Shown here: in pieces, positions 12,272 through 26,300 of the stretch
Numbering within the stretch: position 1 is the first letter of the stretch
Layout of the letters: every line of letters begins with the position of its first letter
From: Rhodeus uyekii
Lineage: Eukaryota; Chordata; Actinopteri; Cypriniformes; Acheilognathidae
Length of the DNA: 64,000 nt
NCBI GenBank assembly: GCA_037043235.1
Contig: JAWRVZ010000102.1
Span: forward strand, 1,445,501 to 1,509,500
Direction: 5' to 3'
Notes under the pieces: generated by a model
Seen by the model: only the letters and a program-made list of their open reading frames with translations
Database searches by the model: none
Told to the model about the DNA's origin: nothing
Position numbers and translations under genes: made by a program

Positions 12272-15200
12272 GTAAGTAATTTTTAGGTGATGGTGTTCAA
12301 TAAGCTGTAATAAGTTTTGCTTCATAAGTATTCATCCATATTACACTCTAAATGTTAGTAAATCGGGCAGGTTTGCAGTGACCCTGATTATATTTTAAGG
12401 CATATTCCTATTGTGGCAGTGTTTTAGACCAATTTAAATAGGTAAATGTCATAAAGAGATGTTCTGTTAAAGAATCGGACTACACTGGTCTTTCATATAT
12501 TTTTGACATGCAGCCCGTCACGTACAGCTCAATAGAAAGACATTTTGTATTCACTGTTTAAAATACAAATGGAAAATATAATGGTCATTTTCTGCCAGGA
12601 CATTATCTAGTAATTTTATGGACGGTTCCGTTAACCCCAAAACACAACACAATACAATGCATAATGATGTTTCGGAACATTATTAAGTACCAGTTCTGCT
12701 GATTTATTGAGACTCTACCAGTGGTCAGATCACTTATTGAAACAATTTCCATTTATCCTCCAGGGGTCTAATTCACTAGAATAAGATTTAAAAACAATCT
12801 GTGCAACCATGGAGACAAAGCCACCTAATGTGCCATACCCAGAAATCAATTTACATCTGAGGAACATGTTGTGCCATTATACAGCTGTGATGAAGAAGTG
12901 CTGCGCAGATTGTGACTTGTTTTTTTATATTTAAATACTATATTTTTAAATATGTCCCTGCGAAACTGTACTGTTTTACTTAGCCTTTATCTGGGTGGTT
13001 TTCCACTTCTTATGGAATATTGGACTGTCTCCTTACATCCAGAATTTAAACCTACTATCAACTAAGCTCTTATTGATAAAAAGCTCATATTGATGAATTT
13101 CTAGTGTAATTAATTTTACACAATATCTTCTTAAATAATTATCTGAACTGTGGATGATTGTTAGACATATAGTTATGGAATAAGACTGTAATTATAACTT
13201 TAACCCTCAGTTTCACAGAAAAAGGCTTAAACCTAGTCCCAGACTTAATGGATGTTTGTACAGTTCTAAAAGAAAGCAACTCGCACTGACATATATGCCA
13301 TTGTAAGGCATGTTAATAAAAGCTATATAAAAGTCCTAACTTTAACTAAGGCCTAATCCTGGCTTAATCTAATCTCTGTTTGTGTAACCAGGCCTTAATG
13401 TCTCCTAATTTAGGTTATATATCATTTTTGCAGTGGAAATGAGCTAAAATACAGCTTATCAAGGGTTACAAACAAGATACACATTGCTAATTTAATTTGT
13501 GTCTTTTATTCTAGTAAAAATAGCTAAACATTCTTAAAACAAGATACATTTGCATCAGAAGTGAATTTTTGAAATTTTGAACATATTGGCCTGGTTTCAC
13601 TTAGGCAGGTTTAGGTCAGGATTAAGATTAATAAACCTGGATTATGCCTTAGTTCAATTAGGACATTAAGTAGCTTTTATAAACATAAACTGGTTGCATC
13701 TTGAGACAAAACAATGGCACTGACATATTTTAAGAAATGTTTTCTGTTAAAACCGCTCAAACATGCATTTTAGTCTGAGACTAGCTTAAGCCTTGTCTGT
13801 AAAAACAGGGGATTAAGTATTATTTTCAGAAAATCCTGAATTGAGTATAGTTTTTTTTACCCTAATGAAATGTTTTCCTTCATTTCAAGTACATTAAATA
13901 TAGAAATAGTGTTTAACTATATTATTAAGTGAAGTTTAGTCAATAAAATGTATTAATAAACATGTCTTATTTTTAATGTAACACTTGCCAATTACTAAAT
14001 AATGTAAAGGAAAAGATAGTGCAGTTAATTCACATTTTTCAAATAATGAAGTGATATCAGTTTATGATGTCATTTCATGCATAAAATGGAAATTGTCACA
14101 GGAAATGGCTCTACTCAGTGTAGGTGGAACAGCACATCCTGAAACGTCATTTTAATACCTGGTTTCAAGATAGTGTTTGAAGATTATGGGGAAGATTTTT
14201 TTTTTTTTTGTGATTAGGTAAAAGAGCTAAACAAATGTTATCTGCGAATTCTGTGTGAAGTCATTTTCTGCCTGGTAAAACGATCATGTAATTCTGCATG
14301 ATAGCAGCTCATTCAGTCTGAGCATTGTTACCGGTATTGATACCTTGCTCAGATCTCACAGAGGCAATGACACTTCTGTGGGAAAATGTAAGTCAATATG
14401 AATCTCTCACTGTGTAGATGAAGGGACGAAAGTTCAGTGACAGGAGCATCACATTTCATCCTTTGAAAAGAAAAAAAAGAAGCCCTGTGTAGAGAATTCT
14501 GTATTCAGGATCATTCAGGAGTTACATCACAAATGCAATTCTTTATGAATAAAGGAGTGTTTCTGTTGAAACCAGCTTCTCTCCGCTCTTCTCCGCATTG
14601 CACACCAGCACTTTTCCGTAACAATATCATAGTCCTGTTACTTGATTGTGTTATTATTTTTATTATTCACTTTTATCTAAAGTGACTTACATTGCATTCA
14701 AGATACATATTTATATTTTTACTTTCCCTGGGAATCGAACCCACAACCTTGGCATTGCAAACACAATGTGAATTCATAGTGTGAATATTTTCTGTTTCCG
14801 TTGAATATAAGTAAATACAACTTAACATCAGGATGTGACTATAGATACGGCCAATGATTGATGATGTCAGAGACTGGGGGTGTAGAAAAGTGTCTGATTA
14901 CTTAATTTACTCTTGATATCATGTCCTCTGTTTTTTTTACTTGACAGCTACCTAGTTTGTGGTTGTCATGGTTATACACTGCAGATACCTTTTGGTCAGC
15001 TGGTCACTACTGCATATTGTTTTTGTTTTTTTTGGTCCACAGCATTGGGTATTTGGTATGCTGGTGTCTTACCAGGCTTCTTAACAAGGCTAACCAACAG
15101 CTTTATAAGTAAGACAATGCTTCATTTGTCTCCTCAACACGTTCAGCATCACGAACTTGACTTTAGTCATGATCTACTTGAGCAACAGTCTCTGTGAGTG

Positions 15201-17303
15201 GCTGTTGGAGTGCTGACTCACTCTCTGTGGCATAGGTGGGATGAGCTGCAGGATGCTGTGTTTTGGATGAGCGTGTGCGTGCCAGAGCCTGGTATCTGTG
15301 GGCATGTTAGTTTTACCCGGAGAGGGGCCCCCCGTCAAAACACTAAATTAAATGGAGCACAAGACCACAAGCCTAAGTTTATCCTCAGGATAGCATACCT
15401 CAGACAGCGGGGGAGAAGACACGGAATGAGAGAGTGAAAGAGAATGGACATCTATAAACATATACAGATGTTTAATTTACTGTGTAATACTTGGAGAAAG
15501 CAATCGGTTTGCAATTGTTTTTTTTTTTTTTTTACATAAAATCACTTTTATGTAATTGACTGTTAATTAGGTGGCGTCTTTGCTCATGAGAACTCAATCC
15601 TGCATCCAAGTTTTCTTTTGGCCAGTCACCTGAACTGTACATGCAGAGTGAGTGCAGGAAAAGACAATACTGATTCACTGAAGGCAAATTTTAAAAGCAC
15701 CAAAAAATGTATATAACATTGTATAACATAATATAACATTAATATAACAGTTCTATAATATAACAAAATATTAGCAATTAATGTTTTTTGCAAAGTAATG
15801 TATTTGCACAGGCAAATCTGAATGTCGATCAGTGGATTTTGAGGCCAAATTGTGTAGTTCCAGCATTTACCAGCAGGGGCTAATCAGAAAAATTTGAGCT
15901 CTTGTTTTACCACATTAACTTTGTGCCTTGTATTGAGATTTTGCAGGCATGATTATAGTATTGACAAGTATGGACAAATTGAATATTACAAACAAGCAGT
16001 GAAGATAAATTGTATATTTGTGTTTAATACATTTTAAACAACTTTTTATTATTTGTTTCTTATGCATCTGTCATGATTATTAACAGAGCTTTCCTGTAGC
16101 TCAGCCAATAGAGCGTTGGTGTTTATAATGCCAAGGTCATGGGTTCGATTCCCAGGAAAAGCAACAACTGATTAGAATGTCAATGTTGAATGTAAGTTGC
16201 TTTGAATAAAAGCATCTGCCAAATGCATAAAATGTAAATTAGTAGATAATTGTTTTTAAATCATTTTATGTAAAACATGAATTACCATAGTGTATCAAAT
16301 AAAAGGAAGAACCTGAGAGTGCAGAACAACTTCTTTAATATCAAGCTATATAGTTAATATTTTTTTATCTCTTGTAATCTGTAGCCGGTTGCAGTTCATT
16401 CTCCCCCCCAGCAATGTGATGATGACGATGAAGGGGACTTGAACAAGACACTGGGAGTGCAGCGCTTCCAGCAGATCCTCACGCCCGCCCAGCGTGTGCC
16501 CATCGAACAACACCGCACTTTTAACGAGGAGGACTTTGAGTGTGAGAGCTTGAATCCTGATACATTTGGTCTATAGCCTCAGTTTGGAGAGTGTTATCAT
16601 AAACAGTTATATTACATGAGAATGCATATTTATGTGACCGTTCACAGTGTTTATGCTGCTTTTATTTCTAAAATTGAGCTATTTATTTCCAAATATGAAC
16701 TTCAACTAGATGAGGTGGGAGGAAAAAAATTATTTCAAGTATCAAAAGAATTGCATTTACCTGAGAAACTTTGCAGTCTCTGGAAAAAATTCCGTTCTCT
16801 CCCAAAACTTGTGTTTCCAGAGAATCTTTGTATTTAATCGCAAAGCACTGAAATATAGTTTTTCATCCCACCTCCTATTATTTCCATCACAAACGTTTTG
16901 TAAAGAAAAGCATAAGTTTTGTGAAAGAACACAAAACCATTGGAATATAATTTTCTTTTTTATCATCACCATGTCCCATTAAGAGCTCTGTGGTGATGTT
17001 CTTCTAAGTCTGCGATGTTTGTGGAATTTGTAGATCACCGTCACACTTCTCTACACATTCACCACCCTCTGTCTAAACACCTCTTGGAGGGTCGGAGGAA
17101 AAAGCCTGGGAGAAAACGGAAGGACTCAGGACGGAGGAGGAGTTCATCCATGGGAGCAGCTCCCCCGATAGATGAGGATGATGAGGATGAAGAGGTGGAT
17201 GAAGATTCCTGCAGCCAGCAGGACAGAGAGGGCAATGTCACCACCACACCTACACCAGACACGGACACAGAGGTGTACCCTGAGCGAGCAGAGGTAATCA
17301 AGG

Positions 17304-17344
<41 letters not shown>

Positions 17345-20300
17345 CATGTTATGCCACTGATAACCTTTCTCTTGTTGGCCTGCAGTTTTTTGTATCAGAA
17401 GATGACCCCAACTCCACTGTAAAAAAGAATGGTAAAGCCTCGCCTCATCGAAAAATATCAATCATACCCCATTCAACACTTCACACCAGTGTCAGCATCC
17501 CAGAAGATGTTACAGCAACCGTGTAAGTGAACACGTGCAAACACATAGATGACACACATGTATGTGCTCACCCTAACCATGTTCTGTTAAATCTGCAGGG
17601 AAAGAAATTGGGTTCGTAATCTACCCAATGGCAGACGAGTATCCGCACCATGTTTGTTTCCAAGCTTGAGTTCGCCAGACGGTAACGCTAAGCCCGGCCG
17701 CAGTTATGATCTGCAGGAGCGCCGTCGCACGGGCAACATGACGGGCACTGCGCTAGCACTATACCAACACATGCCTACTGACGAGAGCGAGGCACAGACA
17801 CTTGCCACGGTTGACCTGGATGGCATTAAAAGTGAGTGTGCATGTGTAAAATCTGCCATGTATTTGACAATGTAAGACCACTGCACAGTTTTATAACATT
17901 TATTTAAATTCAGGTATATATTATGTTTTATAATTTTAAACACTGCCCTTCAAATGTTTGGGGTCTGTAAGAAGACTCCTATGATCACCAAGGCTTCATT
18001 TGATAAAAAATACAATAACAACAGTAATACTGTGAAATGTTTGTTTTAATATATATGCAAAGCTGAATTTTCATTACTCCAGTCATTAGCCACATGATTT
18101 TAAAAAAATCATTCTAACATGCTGATTTGACATTACAGAAGCATTTCTTAATATTAATGTTAAATATTTTTGTGAAAACTGAATAGAAAGCATTTATGTG
18201 AAATATTAATCTTTTATAATACAAGTATTTCTTTAAAGTAATATACTTCTGACCTCAAACATTTGGAGCGTATATTACATATATATTTTAAATATCTGAA
18301 CGAAAAAAGCTGCAGTGTGAGCACAGGCACTAATAATAACAATAATGAGAAGAAGAATGATTATTATTATTAGTAGTAGTAATAAATACAAAAAAAAAAT
18401 TATATATACAATTTGTAATGCAATACAATCTATAAAACATTTTTGAAGTACCTTTGACACCTGTTCCTTAGATATACAGTATCTAGATATACTTAGATAT
18501 GCAGAATTATATTGGTTATTAGCGATATTGGTTGTATTTCCGTATTAAGTAGCATGCATTACGCATTTCATTAGATCAATGACATGTTTTGTGTGCAGGA
18601 AATTGCATTTGTTTCCCTGACTTTTTTTCTGTTTTTTCTAAGGTTATAAAGGACTTCTTTATTTACCTTTCTGTTCTCATTCTTCTGAGAATAAATCATG
18701 TTTTCAGTGTGTACATCTATCCATCTATGGCTGTGATTCAGGAATGTGGACATTCTCAAAGGGTGCAAAGCTGCCCACTACAACTGTGCCTTTGACGTCT
18801 CTTTTGTATTCATGTGTGTGTGTGTGCTGAATATACAGACAATTTGACCAAACAATAGATCATTTTGAGACATAAAATGAGTCATGTTCTAGTGACCGCT
18901 CAGTTGAGTTTTCAGTTTGTGTTTCTGTGTTTGGATGCTGAGTATTGTGTGTAATGTAGCCAGTATTGTCAAGGATAGGTAAGCACTGAGTTACTGATAC
19001 TCACAGACCTTCTGGTGTGTTCCAATGAATTTGTTGTTTTCAACTCTTGGTTTAGCGTTTCAGCATCATCTTGGTGTCTTTCTCGCAGGTCACCGGTTTG
19101 AAGATGTCCCTGGTGTGCGGCGGCACCTGGTTAAAAAGAGCGCTAAAGGTCAGGTGGTTCATATCGGCAAGGACCACAAAGAACCCAGCAGTCGTATCCG
19201 GACTAAGCTGGATCGAACCCCACATGAGGTGAGATGCCAGCGAACAAGATTATCTTTCCCCTGTCCACTGCATATTATGTAATCCGCATCAGCTTAAAGC
19301 TGAAGTGTGTAGTTTTTAGTGTCACTAAATGGAATTGTAAAAATATGATTATTAAAATCTTAAGAGTATTTCCTAAATATATGTCACTAGTTGGTCAAAC
19401 ATATATCCACACCCCAAACTTACACCATTGGTTGAGTCAATATTGCTGTGTTTGCCTGATCACATGAAAAGATCAAGGTTTTTTACACTTTTCAGGAAAT
19501 CAACCCAGTAATAATTTAAATATAAAACTAATGGTACTCTTTAACTCTAATGCTTTCTTATACTGACGAGGGACAGAATATGGTAAAAAATATGGTTTTA
19601 TTTTTTCGTACTGTACAAACAAAGCTACAGTATCACTACTACTGGCTCACTGAGCCTGCTGTTGTTTATTAGAGGAGATCATGGCCCTGCTACAAAGACC
19701 ACAGGGTTCGTCATGCCCAACACTTGAAGGTAGGGGGCACAGAGCTGGAATGATTGGTTTGTGGAACAGCTGAAGCTTGTGTGTGGATTTTAATTACCAC
19801 TTGTTTGCTGATACCACATCTATACCTCTGGTGTTGTGTAAGGCAGAGAAATATCATAATATTACAACTGTCTATGACTACGCTCACACTGGCAAAACTG
19901 CACTTGTATATAGAGCTGTTCAGTCATTATATAATGGCACTTTTTGATTAATGAGTAGAATTTTTAGAAGAGACTTTAATGTTTTGTTCTACAACAGTGG
20001 TCCCCAACCTTTTTTGTGCCGCGGACCGGTAAACGTGTGATAATTTTGCCGGACCGGGGATTGGGGACCACTGTTCTACAACATAAAATAAATGTAGCCA
20101 TTATGTGGATTGAAAAATTATTTGAATTTTTGTGGGCTACGGGTTTGAATTTTTTGGAAGGATGGGAGTTTATGTGGTTTTCCAGTCAGGTGATCCTTAT
20201 TATTATTATTATTACTATACGCTACCATTCAAAAGTTTGGGGACAGTAAGATTTTTGCAAAATAAATACTTTTAATACTTTGGCAAAGTATGCATTAAAT

Positions 20301-23300
20301 TGGTCAAAAGTGACTTCAACATTGTTACAAAAGATTTCTATTTCTCGTAAATGCTGTTCTTTTCCACTTTCTATGCGTCAAAGTAACCAGAAAAATAGAT
20401 TCCACAAAAATATATAAACAGCACAACCATTTTCAACATTGATAATAATAAATAATGTTTCTTGAGCACCAAATAAACAATGATTTCTGAAGGATCATGC
20501 AACACAGAAGAGTAGAGTAATGGCTGGAAATTTGGAAAAGTTGTTTGCCACCACAAGAAAAAATACAATGTCTGGATATATTTAAATGGAATAGTTATTT
20601 TAAATTGCAACAATATTTCAGAATATTACTATTTTTTACTTTATTTTTGATCAGATACTTGATGAGTATAAGACTTCTTTCAAAAACAATAAATCTTACT
20701 AAACCCAAACGTTAGTGTATATTATATGTTTTAAACTGCAGTTTTCAAAGCACACAATATTCAGTATTCACATTTGAGGTGTGTATTTTAAAGCCTCTTC
20801 AAGCAGTTAACCACACACTGTAGTTTCCCCATAAATTGAAACCACTATTCTAAAAACACATTAGCAATTCTGAATGCTTGAAATAAGGCTAACACTTTAT
20901 TTTGATGGTCTCTTTTGATCATTCTATTGACTGTAACGTCACAACTATATGTAAACTAACTCTCAATAGATAATATAATATCGGGTAACTCTTTATTTTG
21001 ATGATCACATTGAACATTCTAATGACTATAAGTAACATTGCAACTACATGTCAGCTTATTCTAACCCTATCACTCTAATGAGAATTAGTAGACATGTAGG
21101 TGCAATATTACTTGTAGTCAACAAAATGTGTAAAAGGGACCATCAAAACAAAGTGTAACCGAAATTAGAACTGAACAGCTCTACGGACAACACAACAATA
21201 GTTATTTTTGGTTGGCTTGCCTGAAAAGATTGCCCTTGTCTGAAAGTAGATACAGTCTGCTTCCTCTAACAAAGTGTATTGCAGTACCTGCTAAATTCCA
21301 TGATGCATGAATTATAATACAAGTAAGCGTTTTGCTAAAGGTTGTGAAGTGTTGTAAACTGCTTTATATTTTAGACTTTATAGGAAATGTTTACCAAAAC
21401 AAACCCGACACCATTGATGCTTCCCATCTAATGAGCTGTATTGGAAAGCTGTAAAAGAAAGTTAATCTAAACCATAAGTATATGTGTTCTCTCAGGTCTT
21501 TGTTGAGCTGAATGAGTTAGTGATGGATAAGAACCAGGAGATGCAATGGAGGGAAACGGCTCGTTGGATAAAGTTTGAGGAGGATGTAGATGAGGAGACA
21601 GAACGTTGGGGGAAACCTCATGTAGCTTCTCTCTCATTCCGCAGCCTGTTGGAGCTTCGCAGGACCATTTCACATGGTGAGAGAGAGACTGAAATTCTAT
21701 TATTTTATTATTGACTCAAATATAATAATACTATTTTATTTGTATGATTATTTTATTAAAATATAATATGTGAGTTGATTGCTTGCCTATATTCTTTTTA
21801 TTCCTTATATACCGTATTTAAAGAGGACCTAACAAATGTGTGTGTAATGTCGCTGTTTAAACATGAAACAGTTATGCAAATGTTAAAAGCGCACAGTCCA
21901 CTTTAAAATAAGTTATTCTCGATATAAGTAAGCACTGATTCTGAACTCCATGAAATGCTTCGATCGTAGTCTTGAGTTTCTTCTGGGAACGTGCACATCA
22001 CAACATTACTCATTTAAATCATTCTTGCCCAAGGCACACTCAAAATAAAGGGCGCTAGGCCTGCTTTAGTGTATTGAAACTTGTAGTTATGGTAAGGGAC
22101 ATGACATTTCCAAAATGTGCTTAAAGCAGTTGACCAATCACAATGCAGGGATCCAGCCGGCCAATCAGTGCACATTATTGCTTCTCACTAGGAGAGGCTT
22201 CATAAAGACTGGAACTAAACAAAGCATTACTGACAAATTGCAAAGAGAGATACTGCAATATTGTAAAATATGTGAAAACTTATGGGGCTTTATTTCATTC
22301 AAGCATGAAAATGTCTTCTAACAGACCCTAAAGGCAAAATCAAGACTTTGTAAAGCGGCATAATATGGCCTCTTTAAAATATATACAGCCAGCTTGTGAC
22401 TAAAATGCTCCACTTCTTGTGGTGTTTTTTTTTTAATGCAATGCCTTTTGGTGTGTCTGATGTTTTGATGATATAATTTCACAGGTGCAGTGTTGTTGGA
22501 CCTGGACCAGAAGACCCTTCCTGGTATTGCTCATCAAGTTGTAGAGCAGATGATTATCTCAGATCAGATCAGAGCACAAGACAGAGCCAATGTGCTCCGA
22601 GCCCTGCTCCTCAAACACAGGTTAGTTCACATAGGTTACGGGAGCATTACATTGTAGATCTCCAAAAACGACCAATAACATCGCCTTGAAGATACTCACC
22701 TATTCAGGAACATGCAGCTGAATTTTCTGCTTTTTTGTTCTTCTGTTTGTCAGTCACCCAAGTGATGGCAAGGAACACAGCTTGTTTAAAAGGAACATCT
22801 CTGCAACCAGCCTTGGCTCTCTCATATCTCATTACCAGAGCAGTAACCATATTGCAGCACCCGAGCCCCCTGCCACAGACCCGCTCATTGGAGGACTACG
22901 TAACTTTGCGTCACGCAGTAGTGTAGACTTAGATAAGAATGAGGTACTGTGTTCATTAAAGTCTCTCTGTGTTTTTTGAGAGTCAAAGACAGGTAACATA
23001 GACAAACAACAGACCTTTTCCTCATTGTTTCTACAGAGAGACACACCCCAGTTTTTTGGCTTGCACAAGACCAAATCTAAACATGAGCTGAAGTTGCTTG
23101 AGAAGATTCCAGAGGATGCAGAAGCGACCGTTGTCCTTGTGGGTCAGTTTACTGTCCGTTCATAGCTCTGTGTTTTCATAAGAGTAGATATATGACATAC
23201 ATGACATTTGTTAAAGCCTTAATGCAGATGATCTCGATTTTTACAGGTAGCGTGGATTTCCTGGACCAGCCCACCATGGCCTTTGTGAGACTGCAGGAAG

Positions 23301-26300
23301 CAGTTCTGTTAGAGTCAGTTCTAGAAGTGCCCATTCCAGTACGGTTTCTTTTTGTGCTCCTTGGCCCACCCAGTGCCAACGTTGACTACCACCAAATCGG
23401 CCGCTCCATATCAACACTTATGTCGGATAAAGTAAGCACACAAGACACTATAAGTTCTCATTTAAAGGCTAATAAGGTATAGTTCGCAGAAATGTATATT
23501 GTATAATGTGTGTAGAAATATAAACTTACTGAAAAAGATATTAAAACTTTCAGAGAATGTACACTACCCTTTTGAAATTCGATGTTTGGTGAGATTTTAG
23601 TTTTGTTTCTCTTTGTCCCTTATGCACACCAAGGCTGCATTTATTGATCAAAAATACTGTAAAAACAGTAATAATATTAATATGCTTAATATTTTTGTGG
23701 ATAATTTTTTTTTAGGTTTCTTTGAGGAATAGAAAGTTCAAATTATTTTTTTTCTTTTTTGTAATACTGTAAATATCTTTATGGTCATATTTGATAAATG
23801 TAATCCTTCAAAATAAAAGCATTAATTTCTTATAAAACAAAAATCTTCTGACCACAAACATTTGAACAGTATGAATGAATGAGGCATTTATATAGCGCTT
23901 TCTATGTACTGCTGTACACCCAAACCACTTTACAAACAGAGGTCTCACCTCAACCACCACCGGTGTGCAGCATCCACAGTACAACGGCGCCAGCTAGGTA
24001 CTTTAATTGGTAGAGCCAATTAAAAGCAAGGGGATTATGATTATGAGGCCATAATTGATGAGGGCCAGTGGAGGGAATTTTGACCAGGACACCAGGGTAA
24101 CACCCCTACTCTTTACGAGAAGTGCCATGGGATTTTTAATGACCACAGAGAGACCTTGGTTTAACATCTCATCTGAAGTACGATATACAGTAAAGTGTCC
24201 CCATCACTATACTGGGGCACCCCCTACTGGCCTCGAGAACACCTCTTCTAGCAGCAACCTGGTTTTCCCTGGAGGTCTCCCATCCAGGTACTAACCAGGC
24301 TCAACCCTGCTTCGCTTCAGTGGGCAACCAGTCTTGGGTTAAAGGGTTGCTGGCATATCAGTAGTGAATCTTTAAGTTTTTCCACAAAGTAAAAATGGCA
24401 TTTCAAACGTTCTTTCTAGCACTTTCATGAAGCAGCGTATTTGGCTGATGAGCGCCAGGACCTGCTTACAGCAATCAACAGCTTTCTGGACTGCAGTATT
24501 GTTCTTCCTCCATCTGAGTTTGGAGGAGATGAGCTGTTGCATTCTATCGCTCGCTTCCAGAAAGAGATTCTGCACAAGAGACGTGAGCAAGAGGTCAAAC
24601 TACAGGCCAAGGAACTTAAGAGCCCTGAGGACATGGGTACAAGGCTCTCACTCATATGCTGAATATTTAAGTGAACAGATCAATTCCCTGTTTATCCAAA
24701 GTATATGTATTGAATGACCATTTTATCGCTCATTCTTGCTGTTCCCTTTCAGCTTTTCATCCACCTTTGAAACCTGAAGATGATCCTCTTAAGAGGACGG
24801 GTCAGCTGTTTGGTGGGGTTATCCGAGATGCACGGCGCCGCTACCCTAAATACATCAGTGATTTTAAGGATGCCCTGAGTCCTCAATGCATGGCCACAGT
24901 CATATTCATTTACTTTGCTGCCCTTTCTCCTGCCATCACCTTTGGAGGACTATTGGGTTAGTTACAGCAGTTCTTTTTATTTATTTATAGTTTTTATGAT
25001 GCAACTAAAACAAGGTACTTTTGTTCTGATCAAGTCATTTCTCTCTTCCCCAGGTGAAAAGACAGATGGTTTGATAGGTGTGTCAGAGCTGATTATTGCC
25101 ACTGCCACGCAGGGAATGTTGTTCTGCCTGCTTGGGGCTCAACCTCTGCTGGTGGTGGGCTTCTCTGGACCCCTTCTAGTATTTGAAGAGTCCTTCTATT
25201 CAGTTAGTATTTCTAGTGAATGAATACAAATGCTACTAATTCTCTAAGAATAAATTGTGCTCGCTGATGGTGCTGTTTATTTAATGAACAAATTGCATTC
25301 AAATAGCACTGAATTGTGAATAAAGTGCAATTGATATTGAGCCTAATTTGCTTATAAAGTAACACGTTACAATAAGGTCTCATTTGTTAACGATATTTAA
25401 CATATTAACTAACATGAACTAAGAATGAGCAATACATTTGTGAAGTATTTATTAATCTTTATTGATGTTAGTTAATAAAAAACAACTGTTCATTAGTTAA
25501 TGGAGTGTGCACTAACGTAAACGATGTTAACAAATACTTTTATTAGAATGTATTAGAAAATTAACATTAACTAAGATGAATAAATACTGTAGAAGTATTG
25601 TTCATTCTTAGTTCATGTTAACTAAAGAAACCGTTTCCTGTGCATTTAGACAGAAAATGACGGTGAAAAAATTGAAATACTCACTGTGTTATTTCTATGA
25701 ATTTAGTACTTTAATGAAAGGTACTCTATGTAACTTTTGGCCCTCTGGCAGTTAAAAAAACTATACATTTTGCCATTGCTTTGGTTGTGCTTCAGCTCTC
25801 TGTGACTGTGAGAAACATGACACTTAAAAATAGATAAATAAATAGCTACATATGGCATTTTATCTGTTTAATTACGTACTTTACTTACCTTTTGAGCAAT
25901 AAAAACACCATCTCTGCTTTACTTTTACAACAGTTCTCGTCATCTCCGAAAAGTCAAGCCAATGTTGATTCTTGTTTTATTACAAGCTCTGTTGCGCTCT
26001 CTTTTTGCCTGCAGACGTGCCTCTTTTCAGTTTTTTTTAATGGATAAATTCCTCGGGGGTTCAAAAATTAGCTGCATCATGTCAAACTTTCTCATTCATT
26101 GTGGCAACTAACCTGTGCCACTCCCACAACACGCATGTATTGAAGTAGCCGGAGCAAATTGACGGGGACACGCACGGGCGAGTGATGCATGTTCGTGATT
26201 TCTTGCGAAAACCACTCCAAAAGATCTAAAATATAAACTCTTATAATAGGCTTACCTATTTTGGAAGAAGGATTAACATTGTTTTGATTGACCATGAATC

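Noticed and set aside
16086..16160. A tRNA gene (tRNA-like head with A and B boxes)
   Set aside because: The arms do not pair into a cloverleaf, and the sequence continues into a SINE body with an L2-type tail shared by other copies in the window.
17059..17461. Minus-strand serine-rich open frames
   Set aside because: They are the complement of acidic codons in slc4a2 coding exon 3 and of the CA repeat.
24260..24340. A 5S rRNA gene on the minus strand
   Set aside because: Only the internal promoter half is 5S-like, it is diverged, and it is joined to the body of a known type of 5S-derived SINE.
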